A stretch of DNA of 64,000 nt from assembly GCA_044223975.1 (NCBI GenBank), contig JBGALI010000005.1, forward strand, positions 124,001-188,000. Reading direction: 5' to 3'. Each line of letters begins with the position of its first letter. Positions within the stretch are counted from its first letter, which is position 1. This document shows positions 43,530-51,461 of the stretch, in pieces. The stretch is from CAZCPB01 sp044223975. Its GTDB lineage: Bacteria; Planctomycetota; Phycisphaerae; Phycisphaerales; UBA1924. A program made the position numbers and the translations under genes. The notes under the pieces were generated by a model. It was not told the origin of the DNA. It ran no database searches and saw only the letters and a program-made list of their open reading frames with translations.

Positions 43530-44527
43530 GCCCCGCGCCTCCGCCGCCCCGCGCACGCGCCGAGCGCCGCAAGCATCACCGCCGCGCCGGACGGCGACGG
43601 AACTTGGCCTGCAATGCGAAAGCCGGAGAACCCGCCGATGATGCCGGGGTAGTCTCCATCAACTCCTTGAACATGGTCTGAGTCCAAGTAGCCTCGATCA
43701 CCTGCATAAGAGCCGAACTCTCTGCGACGCTTGTAGTGCCCGCTCGCAGCGTCAAACGTCGCTGGCTCTTCGACCCATTCTTTCGCCCCGCCCGACAAAT
43801 CCCACAGCCCGTACGCGGACACCGATCCGCTGTACGCGCCGAGGTTTACCGCGAGTTCCCCGAAGCCGCCGGGCTCCCATCCGCCGGTGGTCTGGCCCAC
43901 ACCCGGCGCGCCGGGAACCGGCGGCACGTCCGACTGGTACGGGTACGCCCACCACCCGCCCTGACCCGCCCCGCCCTTCTTCGGGTCGTAGTGCGCCGCC
44001 TTCAGGTATTCATCGAGCGTGGGAATCCAGAACTTCGCGTTCGGCGAGTGATACAACTGCTCGGTGTACGGGCTCCCCACGGCGCCGCCGAAGGTCGCGG
44101 TCATGTACGCGCCATCGAGACAACTCGCCCAGCTCTCCTGCTTGCCGTTATTGAGCCAGTTGCAGTAGTACGCCCCCGCACGCCAGCCCAGGCCCATCAC
44201 CGGGCGCATCGGGTTCTGAGTCCCGCCCCAGAATATCGGGGTCAGATCGTGCGCGCTGGGATCAACGCCCTGGCGCTGCACCATGCCCAGAAAGTCGGCC
44301 CACTGCTTCGAGGTGATCTCCAGCTTGGACATGCGGTACGCATACGACACCGACCCGCGACCCGCGTTGCCCCCCGGCCCCGGGTACGCCGCATTGTTCC
44401 GGTCGCTGATGTTCGCCCACTGAAAGTCGTAATCAGGCGGAGGAACATCGGCGCGGCTCACCAACCCCGGCCCCGCCGCCGCGGCCAGCACCACCGGCAT
44501 CCCCCACGCGCCGCGAAGAGCCCTCAT
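43526..44527 (-). CDS. FGE/SUMF1-like PEP-CTERM protein, copy C
   Basis: 333 residues. The start at 44527 overlaps the copy D stop by 4 nt. Signature stretches MSKLEITSKQWADFLGM, FWIPTLDEYLKAAHYDPKK, AYGLWDLSGGAKEWVEE and GGFSGFRIAGQ, tail VPSPSGAAVMLAALGACAG then RRRRG. The 3' end of each gene and the 5' end of the next form an almost identical unit, evidence of recent tandem duplication or gene conversion. Confidence 0.86.
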   Translation of the reverse strand: MRALRGAWGMPVVLAAAAGPGLVSRADVPPPDYDFQWANISDRNNAAYPGPGGNAGRGSVSYAYRMSKLEITSKQWADFLGMVQRQGVDPSAHDLTPIFWGGTQNPMRPVMGLGWRAGAYYCNWLNNGKQESWASCLDGAYMTATFGGAVGSPYTEQLYHSPNAKFWIPTLDEYLKAAHYDPKKGGAGQGGWWAYPYQSDVPPVPGAPGVGQTTGGWEPGGFGELAVNLGAYSGSVSAYGLWDLSGGAKEWVEEPATFDAASGHYKRRREFGSYAGDRGYLDSDHVQGVDGDYPGIIGGFSGFRIAGQVPSPSGAAVMLAALGACAGRRRRGA

Positions 44528-45519
44528 GGCCCGCGCCTCCGCCGCCCCGCGCACGCGCCGAGCGCCGCAAGCATCACCGCCGCGCCGGACGGCGCCGGAA
44601 TCTGGCCAGCGATCCGAAATCCGTAGAACCCACCTTCGGAGGGATAGTCTCCAAACCCACCCTGCACATGGTCAGCATCCAGGTAGGTTCTATCCCCGGC
44701 ATATGACCCGAACGTTTCGCGTTTCTTGTACCGACCTGTCGCGGAGTCGTAGGCAACTGGCTCTTCAACCCATTCGCGCGACCCACCCGACAAGTCCCAC
44801 AGCCCATAGGCGGACGTGTAGTTTGTGTAGGCGCCAAGGTTTACCGAGAGTTCGGAGAAATCGCCCGGCTCCCAGCCCCCGCTGGTCTGGCCGACTCCGG
44901 GCGCCCCCGGGATCGGGGGCGCGTTCGATTTGTACGGATAGTCCCACCAGCCCCCCAGACCCGCACCGTTCTTGTTGGGGTCGTAGTGCGAAGCCTTGAG
45001 GTATTCATCGAGCGCCGGAATCCAGAACTTGGCGCCCGGTGAGTGCGTGAGTTGATCGGTGTACACCTGACCAGGCACGCCGCTGAACGTGGAGGCGTCG
45101 TACGCGCCGGACTGGCAACTGGCCCAACTCTCCTGTTTCCCGTTGGTTAGCCAGTTGCAATAATACGCTCCGGCCCGCCAGTTCAGACCGATCACCGGGC
45201 GCATGGGCGCGCTGGTGCCGCCCCAGAAGTTCGGCACGAGCGAGTACTGATTGAGATTCACACCTTGGCGCTGGGCCATGCTAAGGAAATCGGCCCACTG
45301 GCCGCTGGTGAGTTCCAACTTGGAGATGCGGTAGGCATAGCTGACCGAGCCGCGCCCGGCGTTGCCGCCGGGTCCCGGGTACGCCGCGTTCCCCTCGTCG
45401 TGGATGTAGGCCCAGTTGAAGTCGTAGGGCGGGATGTCGGCCCTGACGGGCCCCACAACCGCCCCCGCCGCGATGCCGATTACGGCAATTCTCATGCACC
45501 TCGGCGTCCAAACGGGCAT
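44524..45519 (-). CDS. FGE/SUMF1-like PEP-CTERM protein, copy D (first)
   Basis: 331 residues from the ATG at 45519, which has GGGGG at good spacing. An ATG at 45495 is the alternative and also yields a signal peptide (MRIAVIGIAAGAVVGPVRA). The signal peptide differs from copies A-C, suggesting this is the founder gene. FGE-like motifs: ISKLELTSGQWADFLSM, FWIPALDEYLKASHYDPNK, AYGLWDLSGGSREWVEE. The PEP-CTERM-like tail is as in B. The promoter must lie in 45520-45750, in a region shared divergently with the tRNA-Thr/tuf transcript. Confidence 0.85.
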   Translation of the reverse strand: MPVWTPRCMRIAVIGIAAGAVVGPVRADIPPYDFNWAYIHDEGNAAYPGPGGNAGRGSVSYAYRISKLELTSGQWADFLSMAQRQGVNLNQYSLVPNFWGGTSAPMRPVIGLNWRAGAYYCNWLTNGKQESWASCQSGAYDASTFSGVPGQVYTDQLTHSPGAKFWIPALDEYLKASHYDPNKNGAGLGGWWDYPYKSNAPPIPGAPGVGQTSGGWEPGDFSELSVNLGAYTNYTSAYGLWDLSGGSREWVEEPVAYDSATGRYKKRETFGSYAGDRTYLDADHVQGGFGDYPSEGGFYGFRIAGQIPAPSGAAVMLAALGACAGRRRRGP

Positions 45520-45750
45520 GTGCGAACCCCCAACTTGCACGGCTGGAAGGCCGTCCCCCAAGTTTACCTCAAGTTCCAATGCCTGCCAGCAAACCCCGGC
45601 GCCCGCCCTTCAGGCAGGACGCCGGGTGATCAAGGGTCCGACCGCTCTAACCCGTCGCTCCCCGCACCCCCGGCGTTACGCCTGCCGTCTCATAAAACCC
45701 CCGGGACCGCGCGACGATCCGATCGGATCGTCACTTGCTCCTCGACCCGA

Positions 45751-45778
45751 TTGACCCTTCACCCCCCCGGTGTATCAT
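45751..45778 (+). promoter_or_regulatory. Sigma-70 promoter for tRNA-Thr/tuf
   Basis: TTGACC (45751-45756) and TATCAT (45773-45778) with a 16-bp C-rich spacer, starting transcription about 40 bp before the tRNA. The rest of 45520-45824 shows no gene. Confidence 0.6.
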
Positions 45779-45824
45779 CCTGCCGCGCCCGCCGGACTTC
45801 GAGACGGCGGGGACGTGGCTTTGT

Positions 45825-45896
45825 GCCGCTGTAGCTCAGTGGTAGAGCGCACCCTTGGTAAGGGTGAGGTCAAGGGTTCAAATCCCTTCAGCGGCT
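45825..45896 (+). tRNA. tRNA-Thr (GGT)
   Basis: 72 nt cloverleaf. Acceptor GCCGCTG pairs with CAGCGGC, D-arm GCTCAGTGGTAGAGC, anticodon stem CACCC/GGGTG with loop TTGGTAA (anticodon GGT), T-arm AAGGG/CCCTT with TTCAAAT. No encoded CCA. It precedes tuf, the frequent tRNA-tuf arrangement. Confidence 0.97.
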
Positions 45897-46195
45897 GATC
45901 GGCGATGGGGCCGAGGCGGGCGCTGGAAGGATCAGCGTTCGAGCGGTTCGTCGCTATGCAGGTGGTGGGATCGGGTTTCGGGAGTTCGGACAGGTGTTCT
46001 GGTGGGGCGGCCGGTTTGGGTGGTGTGGGAGTGGTGCGGGGGTCCGGAGCGGGGTAAGGTTTACCCCCCGCGCGGTTGCCCGTCCCCGGGTCGGTCCGCC
46101 GTGGGAATCGGTAGTCACAGTTCGAGGACGGCCCTGCCTCGGCGGCGGGTCCGAGCCTTTGGACGCTAAGACAGCACAGTCGGAGGTTGACCGTC

Positions 46196-47398
46196 ATGGC
46201 CAAGGGCGTATTCGAGCGGACAAAGCCGCACGTCAACGTGGGAACGATCGGTCACATCGACCACGGAAAGAGCACCCTCACCGCCGCGATGTCGGCCCGC
46301 TCGGCGGCCCGCTTCGGCGGCATCATCAAGTCGTACGCCGATATCACCAAGGGTGGTACGGTCCGCGACGCCAACAAGACCGTGACGATCCACTCGTCGC
46401 ACACCGAGTACGAGACGTCCAAGCGGCACTACGCCCACGTTGACTGCCCGGGCCACGCCGACTTCGTCAAGAACATGATCACCGGCGCCGCCCAGATGGA
46501 CGGCGCCATCCTGGTCGTGTCGGCCGCCGACGGCCCCATGCCCCAGACGCGTGAGCACGTCCTCCTGGCCCGCCAGGTCGGCGTCCCCTACATCGTCGTC
46601 TTCCTCAACAAGGTCGACCTCGTCGACGACCCCGAGCTCCTCGAGCTCGTCGAGCTCGAAGTCCGCGAGCTTCTCAACAAGTACGGCTTCCCCGGCGACA
46701 AGACCCCCATCATCCGGGGCCAGTCCAAGGCCGCCGTCGAGAACCCCAAGGACGACAAGATCTGTAAGCCGATCGACGACCTCTTCGACGCCATCGACAG
46801 CTACATCCCCGAGCCCACCCGCGAGATGGACAAGCCGTTCCTCATGAGCATCGAGGACGTCTTCTCGATCAAGGGGCGCGGCACGGTCGCCACCGGCCGT
46901 ATCGAGCGCGGCATGATCAAGGTCGGCGAGACGGTCGAGATCGTCGGCCTCCGCGCCGAGAGCAAGAACACCGTCGTCACCGGCGTCGAAATGTTCAACA
47001 AGACCCTCGACAGCGGCATGGCCGGCGACAACGTCGGCGCCCTCCTCCGCGGCGTCGAGAAGGACGACATCGAGCGCGGCCAGGTGCTCTGCAAGCCCGG
47101 CTCGATCAAGCCCCACACCAAGTTCAAGGGCCAGGTCTATATCCTGACCAAGGAAGAAGGCGGCCGCCACACCCCGTTCTTCAGCGGCTACCGCCCCCAG
47201 TTCTACTTCCGCACCACCGACGTCACCGGCTCGTGCAAGCTCCTCGGCGGCGCCGAGATGTGCATGCCCGGCGACAACATCGAAATGGAGATCGACCTCC
47301 TCGACAAGTCGGTGGCCATGGAGAAGGGTGTCCGCTTCGCCGTCCGCGAAGGTGGCAAGACCATCGGCTCCGGCGCCGTCACGGACATCATCCAGTAA
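46196..47398 (+). CDS. tuf: Elongation factor Tu
   Basis: 400 residues from the ATG at 46196. GTP-dependent aminoacyl-tRNA delivery. G1 GHIDHGKS (Ser replaces the common Thr), G3 DCPGH, G4 NKVD and the three domains are intact. The switch-I region is GIIKSYADITKGGTVRDANK then TVTIHSSHTEYET rather than the usual ARGITI..AHVEYET. The KGGTVRD form is, to my knowledge, a planctomycete trait, and the essential switch Thr is kept. A 300-bp leader with no ORF separates it from tRNA-Thr. Confidence 0.97.
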   Translation: MAKGVFERTKPHVNVGTIGHIDHGKSTLTAAMSARSAARFGGIIKSYADITKGGTVRDANKTVTIHSSHTEYETSKRHYAHVDCPGHADFVKNMITGAAQMDGAILVVSAADGPMPQTREHVLLARQVGVPYIVVFLNKVDLVDDPELLELVELEVRELLNKYGFPGDKTPIIRGQSKAAVENPKDDKICKPIDDLFDAIDSYIPEPTREMDKPFLMSIEDVFSIKGRGTVATGRIERGMIKVGETVEIVGLRAESKNTVVTGVEMFNKTLDSGMAGDNVGALLRGVEKDDIERGQVLCKPGSIKPHTKFKGQVYILTKEEGGRHTPFFSGYRPQFYFRTTDVTGSCKLLGGAEMCMPGDNIEMEIDLLDKSVAMEKGVRFAVREGGKTIGSGAVTDIIQ

Positions 47399-47621
47399 GC
47401 GGTTCGAGTCGGTATCTGTTCGGAACATAACGTGCGGCAGTCAGGTCAGGGTTTCGAGTTCGTGCCGCGCGTGCCTAGGATTTTCTGCCGTCCGGGCGTT
47501 CTGTCCCCGATGAGGGGCCAGGGCGCTCGGACGGCTGTCACAACGGGTCTCACGGGATCTCGTCTCATCCGGCCGGTGGGGGCCGGGACGAACCCAAGAA
47601 CGTCGAAAGCAGGGTGGAGTC

Positions 47622-47804
47622 ATGGCCAAGAAGAAGGGCGCGGCACGGGAGTACGTCTGGCTCCAGTGCACCGAGTGCGGTGACCTGAACTATCGCTCCG
47701 AGATCAACGTGAAGGGTGGCACCCCCGAGGGTCTGAAGGAGGGGCTCAAGAAGTACTCGCCCCGCCTCCGCAAGCACACCCTCCACAAACTGAAGAGGAA
47801 GTGA
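47622..47804 (+). CDS. rpmG: Ribosomal protein bL33
   Basis: 60 residues, basic: EYVWLQCTECGDLNYRSEIN (a single CxxC, C+ half-type) and SPRLRKHTLHKLKRK. GTGGAGTC lies just before the ATG. It follows tuf by 223 bp and precedes tRNA-Trp and secE, the conserved tuf-rpmG-trnW-secE-nusG order. Confidence 0.95.
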   Translation: MAKKKGAAREYVWLQCTECGDLNYRSEINVKGGTPEGLKEGLKKYSPRLRKHTLHKLKRK

Positions 47805-47810
47805 GCCGAC

Positions 47811-48647
47811 GTGGCAGAGACCTCGGCACAGAACGGTATGAGCGAACGAACGCCGGTAGCTCAATTGGTAGAGCAGCGGATTCCAAATCCGCAGGTTGCG
47901 GGTTCAAGTCCCTCCCGGCGTGATTCCGACGGCGCCGGCGCGCCCCACGGCCATCACCACAGCTTCATTTACAAGCCCGGTGAAGGCTACTGGATCCGGG
48001 TGATGACCCTGGCGATGATCGCCCTCATCGCCCTCACCTCCGCCGGCTGGGCCTACAAGAGCCTCGACGCCCTCTCCCCCAGCATCCCCGCCAAGGCCTG
48101 GAGCCTCGGCCTCAAGGGCGCCGGCGGCGCCGCGGCTGTCGGCCAGCCCGTCACGCTGCTGACCACCAAGGGCAGCACCACCGCCGACCCGGTCCAGATC
48201 GGCACCGCCAAGGTCGAGCAGGTCTCCAACCTCGGCGGCGAAACCGTGGTGCAGATCTCGGCCCCGTCGCTCGCGGGCGCCCAGTCCGTCCTCGACGTCG
48301 AGAACCAGACCATCAAGATCGGCGACGCCTCGGTGCTGGTCTCCAGCGTCCGCGCCATCCCTTCCTTTGACCTCGAGTACGTCCAGATCGGTGCCGCGGC
48401 GTTCATCCTCGCGGTGGGCGTGTGGTGCGGGTACTGGTTCGTCGGCCGCAACCGCACCAGCGTCGAGTTCCTCATCGCCACCGACTCTGAGATGCGCAAG
48501 GTCAACTGGACCACGCGGCGCGAGATCATGGGATCGACCTACGTCGTGATCGGCGCCGGCTTCCTGGTCGCCCTGTCCCTGTTCCTGATCGACTACGGCT
48601 TCTCCCACCTCTTCATCGCCGTCGACCTGCTCCGCCTGAACCAGTAA
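47811..48647 (+). CDS. secE: Preprotein translocase subunit SecE (start uncertain)
   Basis: The SecE core is at the C-terminus: FLIATDSEMRKVNWTTRREI followed by MGSTYVVIGAGFLVALSLFL, the conserved amphipathic helix (VxWxTRxE) and the essential membrane helix. Two more helices lie upstream, giving the long planctomycete form. The frame is open from a GTG at 47811 with a good AGGAAG, but it reads straight through the tRNA-Trp gene (47850-47922). The first Met after the tRNA is at 48003 (preceded by GTG at 48000), which would remove the SecE-like segment IYKPGEGYWIR. The 278-residue limit is thus an upper bound, 215 the conservative size. Confidence 0.85.
   Translation: MAETSAQNGMSERTPVAQLVEQRIPNPQVAGSSPSRRDSDGAGAPHGHHHSFIYKPGEGYWIRVMTLAMIALIALTSAGWAYKSLDALSPSIPAKAWSLGLKGAGGAAAVGQPVTLLTTKGSTTADPVQIGTAKVEQVSNLGGETVVQISAPSLAGAQSVLDVENQTIKIGDASVLVSSVRAIPSFDLEYVQIGAAAFILAVGVWCGYWFVGRNRTSVEFLIATDSEMRKVNWTTRREIMGSTYVVIGAGFLVALSLFLIDYGFSHLFIAVDLLRLNQ
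47850..47922 (+). tRNA. tRNA-Trp (CCA)
   Basis: 73 nt. Acceptor ACGCCGG pairs with CCGGCGT, D-arm GCTCAATTGGTAGAGC, anticodon stem GCGGA/TCCGC with loop TTCCAAA (anticodon CCA). The T-stem GCGGG/CCCTC has one C-U mismatch. Discriminator G, CCA not encoded. Located between rpmG and the secE core, inside the open secE frame. Confidence 0.95.
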
Positions 48648-48759
48648 GCGGCGGAGTGTTTGTTGCGTTCGCGAGCCCTGCGCGGCACGCCACCCCATGG
48701 ACGCGGGGCGCGCCGGGAACGCCGCTCGGACACGGATCGATTTTCGCGAGGACCCGACC

Positions 48760-49413
48760 ATGAGCAACGCCCCGCACTCTGAGAAGCACTCCCCGATGGA
48801 CGGGCGCCCCAACGTGCGCGTGGACCTGGTCGCCCCCGACGAGGTCATCACCCAGGAAGGCATGAACTGGTTCGTCCTCCGCGTCGCCTCCAACAAGGAG
48901 TCGAGCGTCCGCGAAACCCTCCTCCGCAAGGTCCAGATCGAGAAGATGACCCACCTCGTCGGACGCATCCTCGTCCCGACCGAGAAGACCAAGACCGTCA
49001 AGGGCGGCAAGCAGCGCATCACCGAGACCAAGCTCTACCCCGGTTACGTATTCGTCGAGATGAAGCTCGAGGACGACGGCCGCATCCCCCAGGACGTCTT
49101 CTTCCTCATCAAAGAGACCACCGGCGTCGGCGACTTCGTCGGCACCGCCGGGCGCCCCACGGCCCTCAAGAGCCACGAGATCGAGAAGATGCTCGTCGAC
49201 AGCCGCAAGCCCGAGGACCAGCCCAACGTCCGCATGGTCTACGAGAAGGGCGAGCACGTCACGATCAAGGAAGGCCCCTTCCAGGGCTACGAGGGCACCG
49301 TCGACGAGCTCCTCCCCGACAAGGGCCTCGTCCGCGTGCTGGTCACCATCTTCGGCCGCCAGGCGCCCATCGAACTCGAAGAGTGGCAGATCGCCAAGGC
49401 CGATCAGGCCTGA
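48760..49413 (+). CDS. nusG: Transcription termination/antitermination factor NusG
   Basis: 217 residues from the ATG at 48760 (GAGG upstream). The NGN domain (about 33-150: MNWFVLRVASNKESSVRETL, LYPGYVFVEMKL, DFVGTAGRPTAL) and C-terminal KOW domain (HVTIKEGPFQGYEGTVDEL, VRVLVTIFGRQAPIELEEWQ) are complete. It travels with RNA polymerase and couples it to Rho or the ribosome. rplK/rplA, which usually follow, are not here: the transcript ends at a strong terminator 40 bp on. Confidence 0.97.
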   Translation: MSNAPHSEKHSPMDGRPNVRVDLVAPDEVITQEGMNWFVLRVASNKESSVRETLLRKVQIEKMTHLVGRILVPTEKTKTVKGGKQRITETKLYPGYVFVEMKLEDDGRIPQDVFFLIKETTGVGDFVGTAGRPTALKSHEIEKMLVDSRKPEDQPNVRMVYEKGEHVTIKEGPFQGYEGTVDELLPDKGLVRVLVTIFGRQAPIELEEWQIAKADQA

Positions 49414-49455
49414 CCCGCCGGCGATTCCGCAGAATCAGAGCCCCCGCTCGCAATC

Positions 49456-49485
49456 GCCCGCACCACGATGGTGCGGGCTTTTTTT
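49456..49485 (+). terminator. Rho-independent terminator after nusG
   Basis: GCCCGCACC (49456-49464), loop ACGAT, GGTGCGGGC (49470-49478), then seven T. A textbook terminator. Confidence 0.97.
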
Positions 49486-49493
49486 CGCGCGTC

Positions 49494-51275
49494 TCAGCCC
49501 GTGAACTCGACCGACGCCACCGTTACATCGTCCGACAGCGACACCTGCTCGGGCTTGGGGTGCGAGCCGCCGGTGGTCGGCATCGGGCTGGCAAACAGCA
49601 GCAGCGCGTTGATCAGCGCATCGACATCGCTCGTGGGCGTCTCGGAACTCGCCATCGCGTCGATGATCCGCTGGCCGCCGAACTGTTCACCCTGCGGCGA
49701 GGGCTGCTCGACCAGCCCGTCGCTGTACACGATCACCCGCGAGCCGCGCTCGATCGGGATCTCTTCCGTCTGGTACTGCCCCTCGGCATCGACGCCCACG
49801 AGCAATCCCCCCGGCGTCTCCACGCGGCAGGGCGGGCAGCCCGGGTGCTTGATCATCCAGTACCCGTGCCCCGCGTCCACGAACCGCAGCCGCATCGTCA
49901 CCGGGTCGATCACGCCCACCCACAGCGAGATGAACCGCGTCTCGGTCGCGCGCGAGGCGATGTGCTGGTTCAGGTCGTTCACCGCCGCGGCAGGATCGCT
50001 CTCGCGCCGCAGCGACGCGTTGAGGTGCGCCTGCGCCGTCGCCATCAGCACCGCCGCGCCCATCCCCTTGCCCTCGACGTCCCCCAGGAACATCGCCACC
50101 TTGCCGTCGTGCGTCTGGAAGATGTCAAAGAGATCGCCGGCGACGTAGCGGCCGGGGCGCGAGCGGAAAACGTAGTTCACCTTGTCGAACGCGCCCGTGG
50201 TGCGCGGCATGATGTTGATCTGCGCCTCGCGCGCCGCCTCGAGGTCCCCCTCCAGCCTCCGCTGACGCGTCGCCAGCTCCAGCCGCTTGAGGTTCGAGAG
50301 CGCCAGCCCGCAGATACGCGCGACCGCCTGGCAGAAGCCTGCCGCGTCGGGCTGCACCTGGCTCTGCGGGTGCATCGGCCGCCCCTGCCCAGGGTCGGGC
50401 CGCCGCGCGTCGAGGTACAGGTACGCCGCGGGCATCGCGTCGAGCATCACCGGCGCGCAGATCGCGGCCTGGATTCCAAGCTGCACGATGCTCTGGCCGT
50501 AGTCCTGCGGCGCGTTGTCCTGACCATCCAGGCGCGCCAGCTGACCTTCCATCGCCGCCTGGATCAAGGAGCGGCTGAACGTGGGCAGTTCGCCCATCCG
50601 AGGCGGCGTCACCGCCGGGTCGCGGCTGCGCGTCAGCTGCTGGATCCCCGGCTTCACGCTCGCCAAGGGATCGCGGGCCGCGATCACCTCGATCTGCCCG
50701 ATCGACCCGCCCCCCGCCAGCCCGTGCTGGCGGATGAAGAACGCCCGCGAGAAGCCCGTGCCCGCCACCAGCGCGTCGAGCACGGCCTCGGCCAGCTGCT
50801 GCTCGCTGACGGCCGCGGTGATCGACGCGGCACAGTCGATGAGCAGATCGAGCCGGTGCTGGGCCCGCAGCGAAAGCTCGTGGGCCGGGATCCGGTGCAC
50901 GCGGTTGATCGTGCTCGCGGCATCGTCGTGCGTGGTGAGCAGGCGAGCTCCGCCCGTGGGCCCGCCCACGCGGAACGTGAACGGCCCGATGCGCACCTGG
51001 TCGCCATCAAAGAGCGGCGAGGCGTCCGAGGGCGTCAGGCGGATCCCGTTGAGGTACGTGCCGTGGCGCGATTCAAGGTCAGAGAGCAGCCACGACCCGC
51101 CCTTGCAGACAAACTGCGCATGCCGGCGCGAGACCGCCGTGTCGGCGAGGACTATCTCGCAGGTCGACTGGCGGCCGACGACGTACGGCTTGTCGGTGTT
51201 GACCGTGAACGGCTCGGCGGCAGGCCCGGCGATGGGCTCGAGGCGCAGGGTTTTCGAGATCGTCGTCGTCGCCAT
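49494..51275 (-). CDS. FHA-GAF-SpoIIE (PP2C) phosphatase
   Basis: 593 residues. N-terminal FHA domain (about 20-108: VVGRQSTCEIVLADTAVSRR, HGTYLNGIRL) binds phosphothreonine. A GAF domain (about 140-335) follows, then a SpoIIE/PP2C-type phosphatase (about 370-593: GRYVAGDLFDIFQTHDGKVA, LGDVEGKGMGAAVLMA, VDAGHGYWMIKHPG, YSDGLVEQ, SDDVTVASVEF) with the metal-binding Asp/Gly motifs. It could reverse signals from the neighbouring Ser/Thr kinase, encoded just upstream on the same strand, or act on an anti-anti-sigma factor. Confidence 0.93.
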   Translation of the reverse strand: MATTTISKTLRLEPIAGPAAEPFTVNTDKPYVVGRQSTCEIVLADTAVSRRHAQFVCKGGSWLLSDLESRHGTYLNGIRLTPSDASPLFDGDQVRIGPFTFRVGGPTGGARLLTTHDDAASTINRVHRIPAHELSLRAQHRLDLLIDCAASITAAVSEQQLAEAVLDALVAGTGFSRAFFIRQHGLAGGGSIGQIEVIAARDPLASVKPGIQQLTRSRDPAVTPPRMGELPTFSRSLIQAAMEGQLARLDGQDNAPQDYGQSIVQLGIQAAICAPVMLDAMPAAYLYLDARRPDPGQGRPMHPQSQVQPDAAGFCQAVARICGLALSNLKRLELATRQRRLEGDLEAAREAQINIMPRTTGAFDKVNYVFRSRPGRYVAGDLFDIFQTHDGKVAMFLGDVEGKGMGAAVLMATAQAHLNASLRRESDPAAAVNDLNQHIASRATETRFISLWVGVIDPVTMRLRFVDAGHGYWMIKHPGCPPCRVETPGGLLVGVDAEGQYQTEEIPIERGSRVIVYSDGLVEQPSPQGEQFGGQRIIDAMASSETPTSDVDALINALLLFASPMPTTGGSHPKPEQVSLSDDVTVASVEFTG

Positions 51276-51339
51276 CGTTCCGTGCCGCCCCCCTCAGATA
51301 GGCCCGCGAGCCCCGTGGAGGGAAACGATAGCCGCGATG

Positions 51340-51425
51340 ACGGGGGGCTGGGGACGGGGAGGGGAAGAGGGGGATGTTGAGGTGGGGAGGTGGGGAGGTG
51401 AACAGGTGAGGAGTTGGGGAGGGGA
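51340..51425. repeat. G-rich low-complexity tract
   Basis: Repeats of GGGGAGGTG and GGGGAGGGGAAGAGG between the phosphatase and kinase genes. It is the inverse in sequence type of the C-rich tract at 54419-54520. Confidence 0.6.
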
Positions 51426-51461
51426 AGAGGTACGTCGAGCAGCCGCGACCGCGGAGGTCCA

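Noticed and set aside
41500..45519. Active formylglycine-generating enzymes
   Set aside because: The fold matches but the copper-binding cysteine pair is missing in all four copies, and no sulfatase gene is nearby.
47841..47925. Peptide VAQLVEQRIPNPQVAG as a conserved protein motif
   Set aside because: It is the well-known translation of a tRNA-Trp gene, not evidence of coding.
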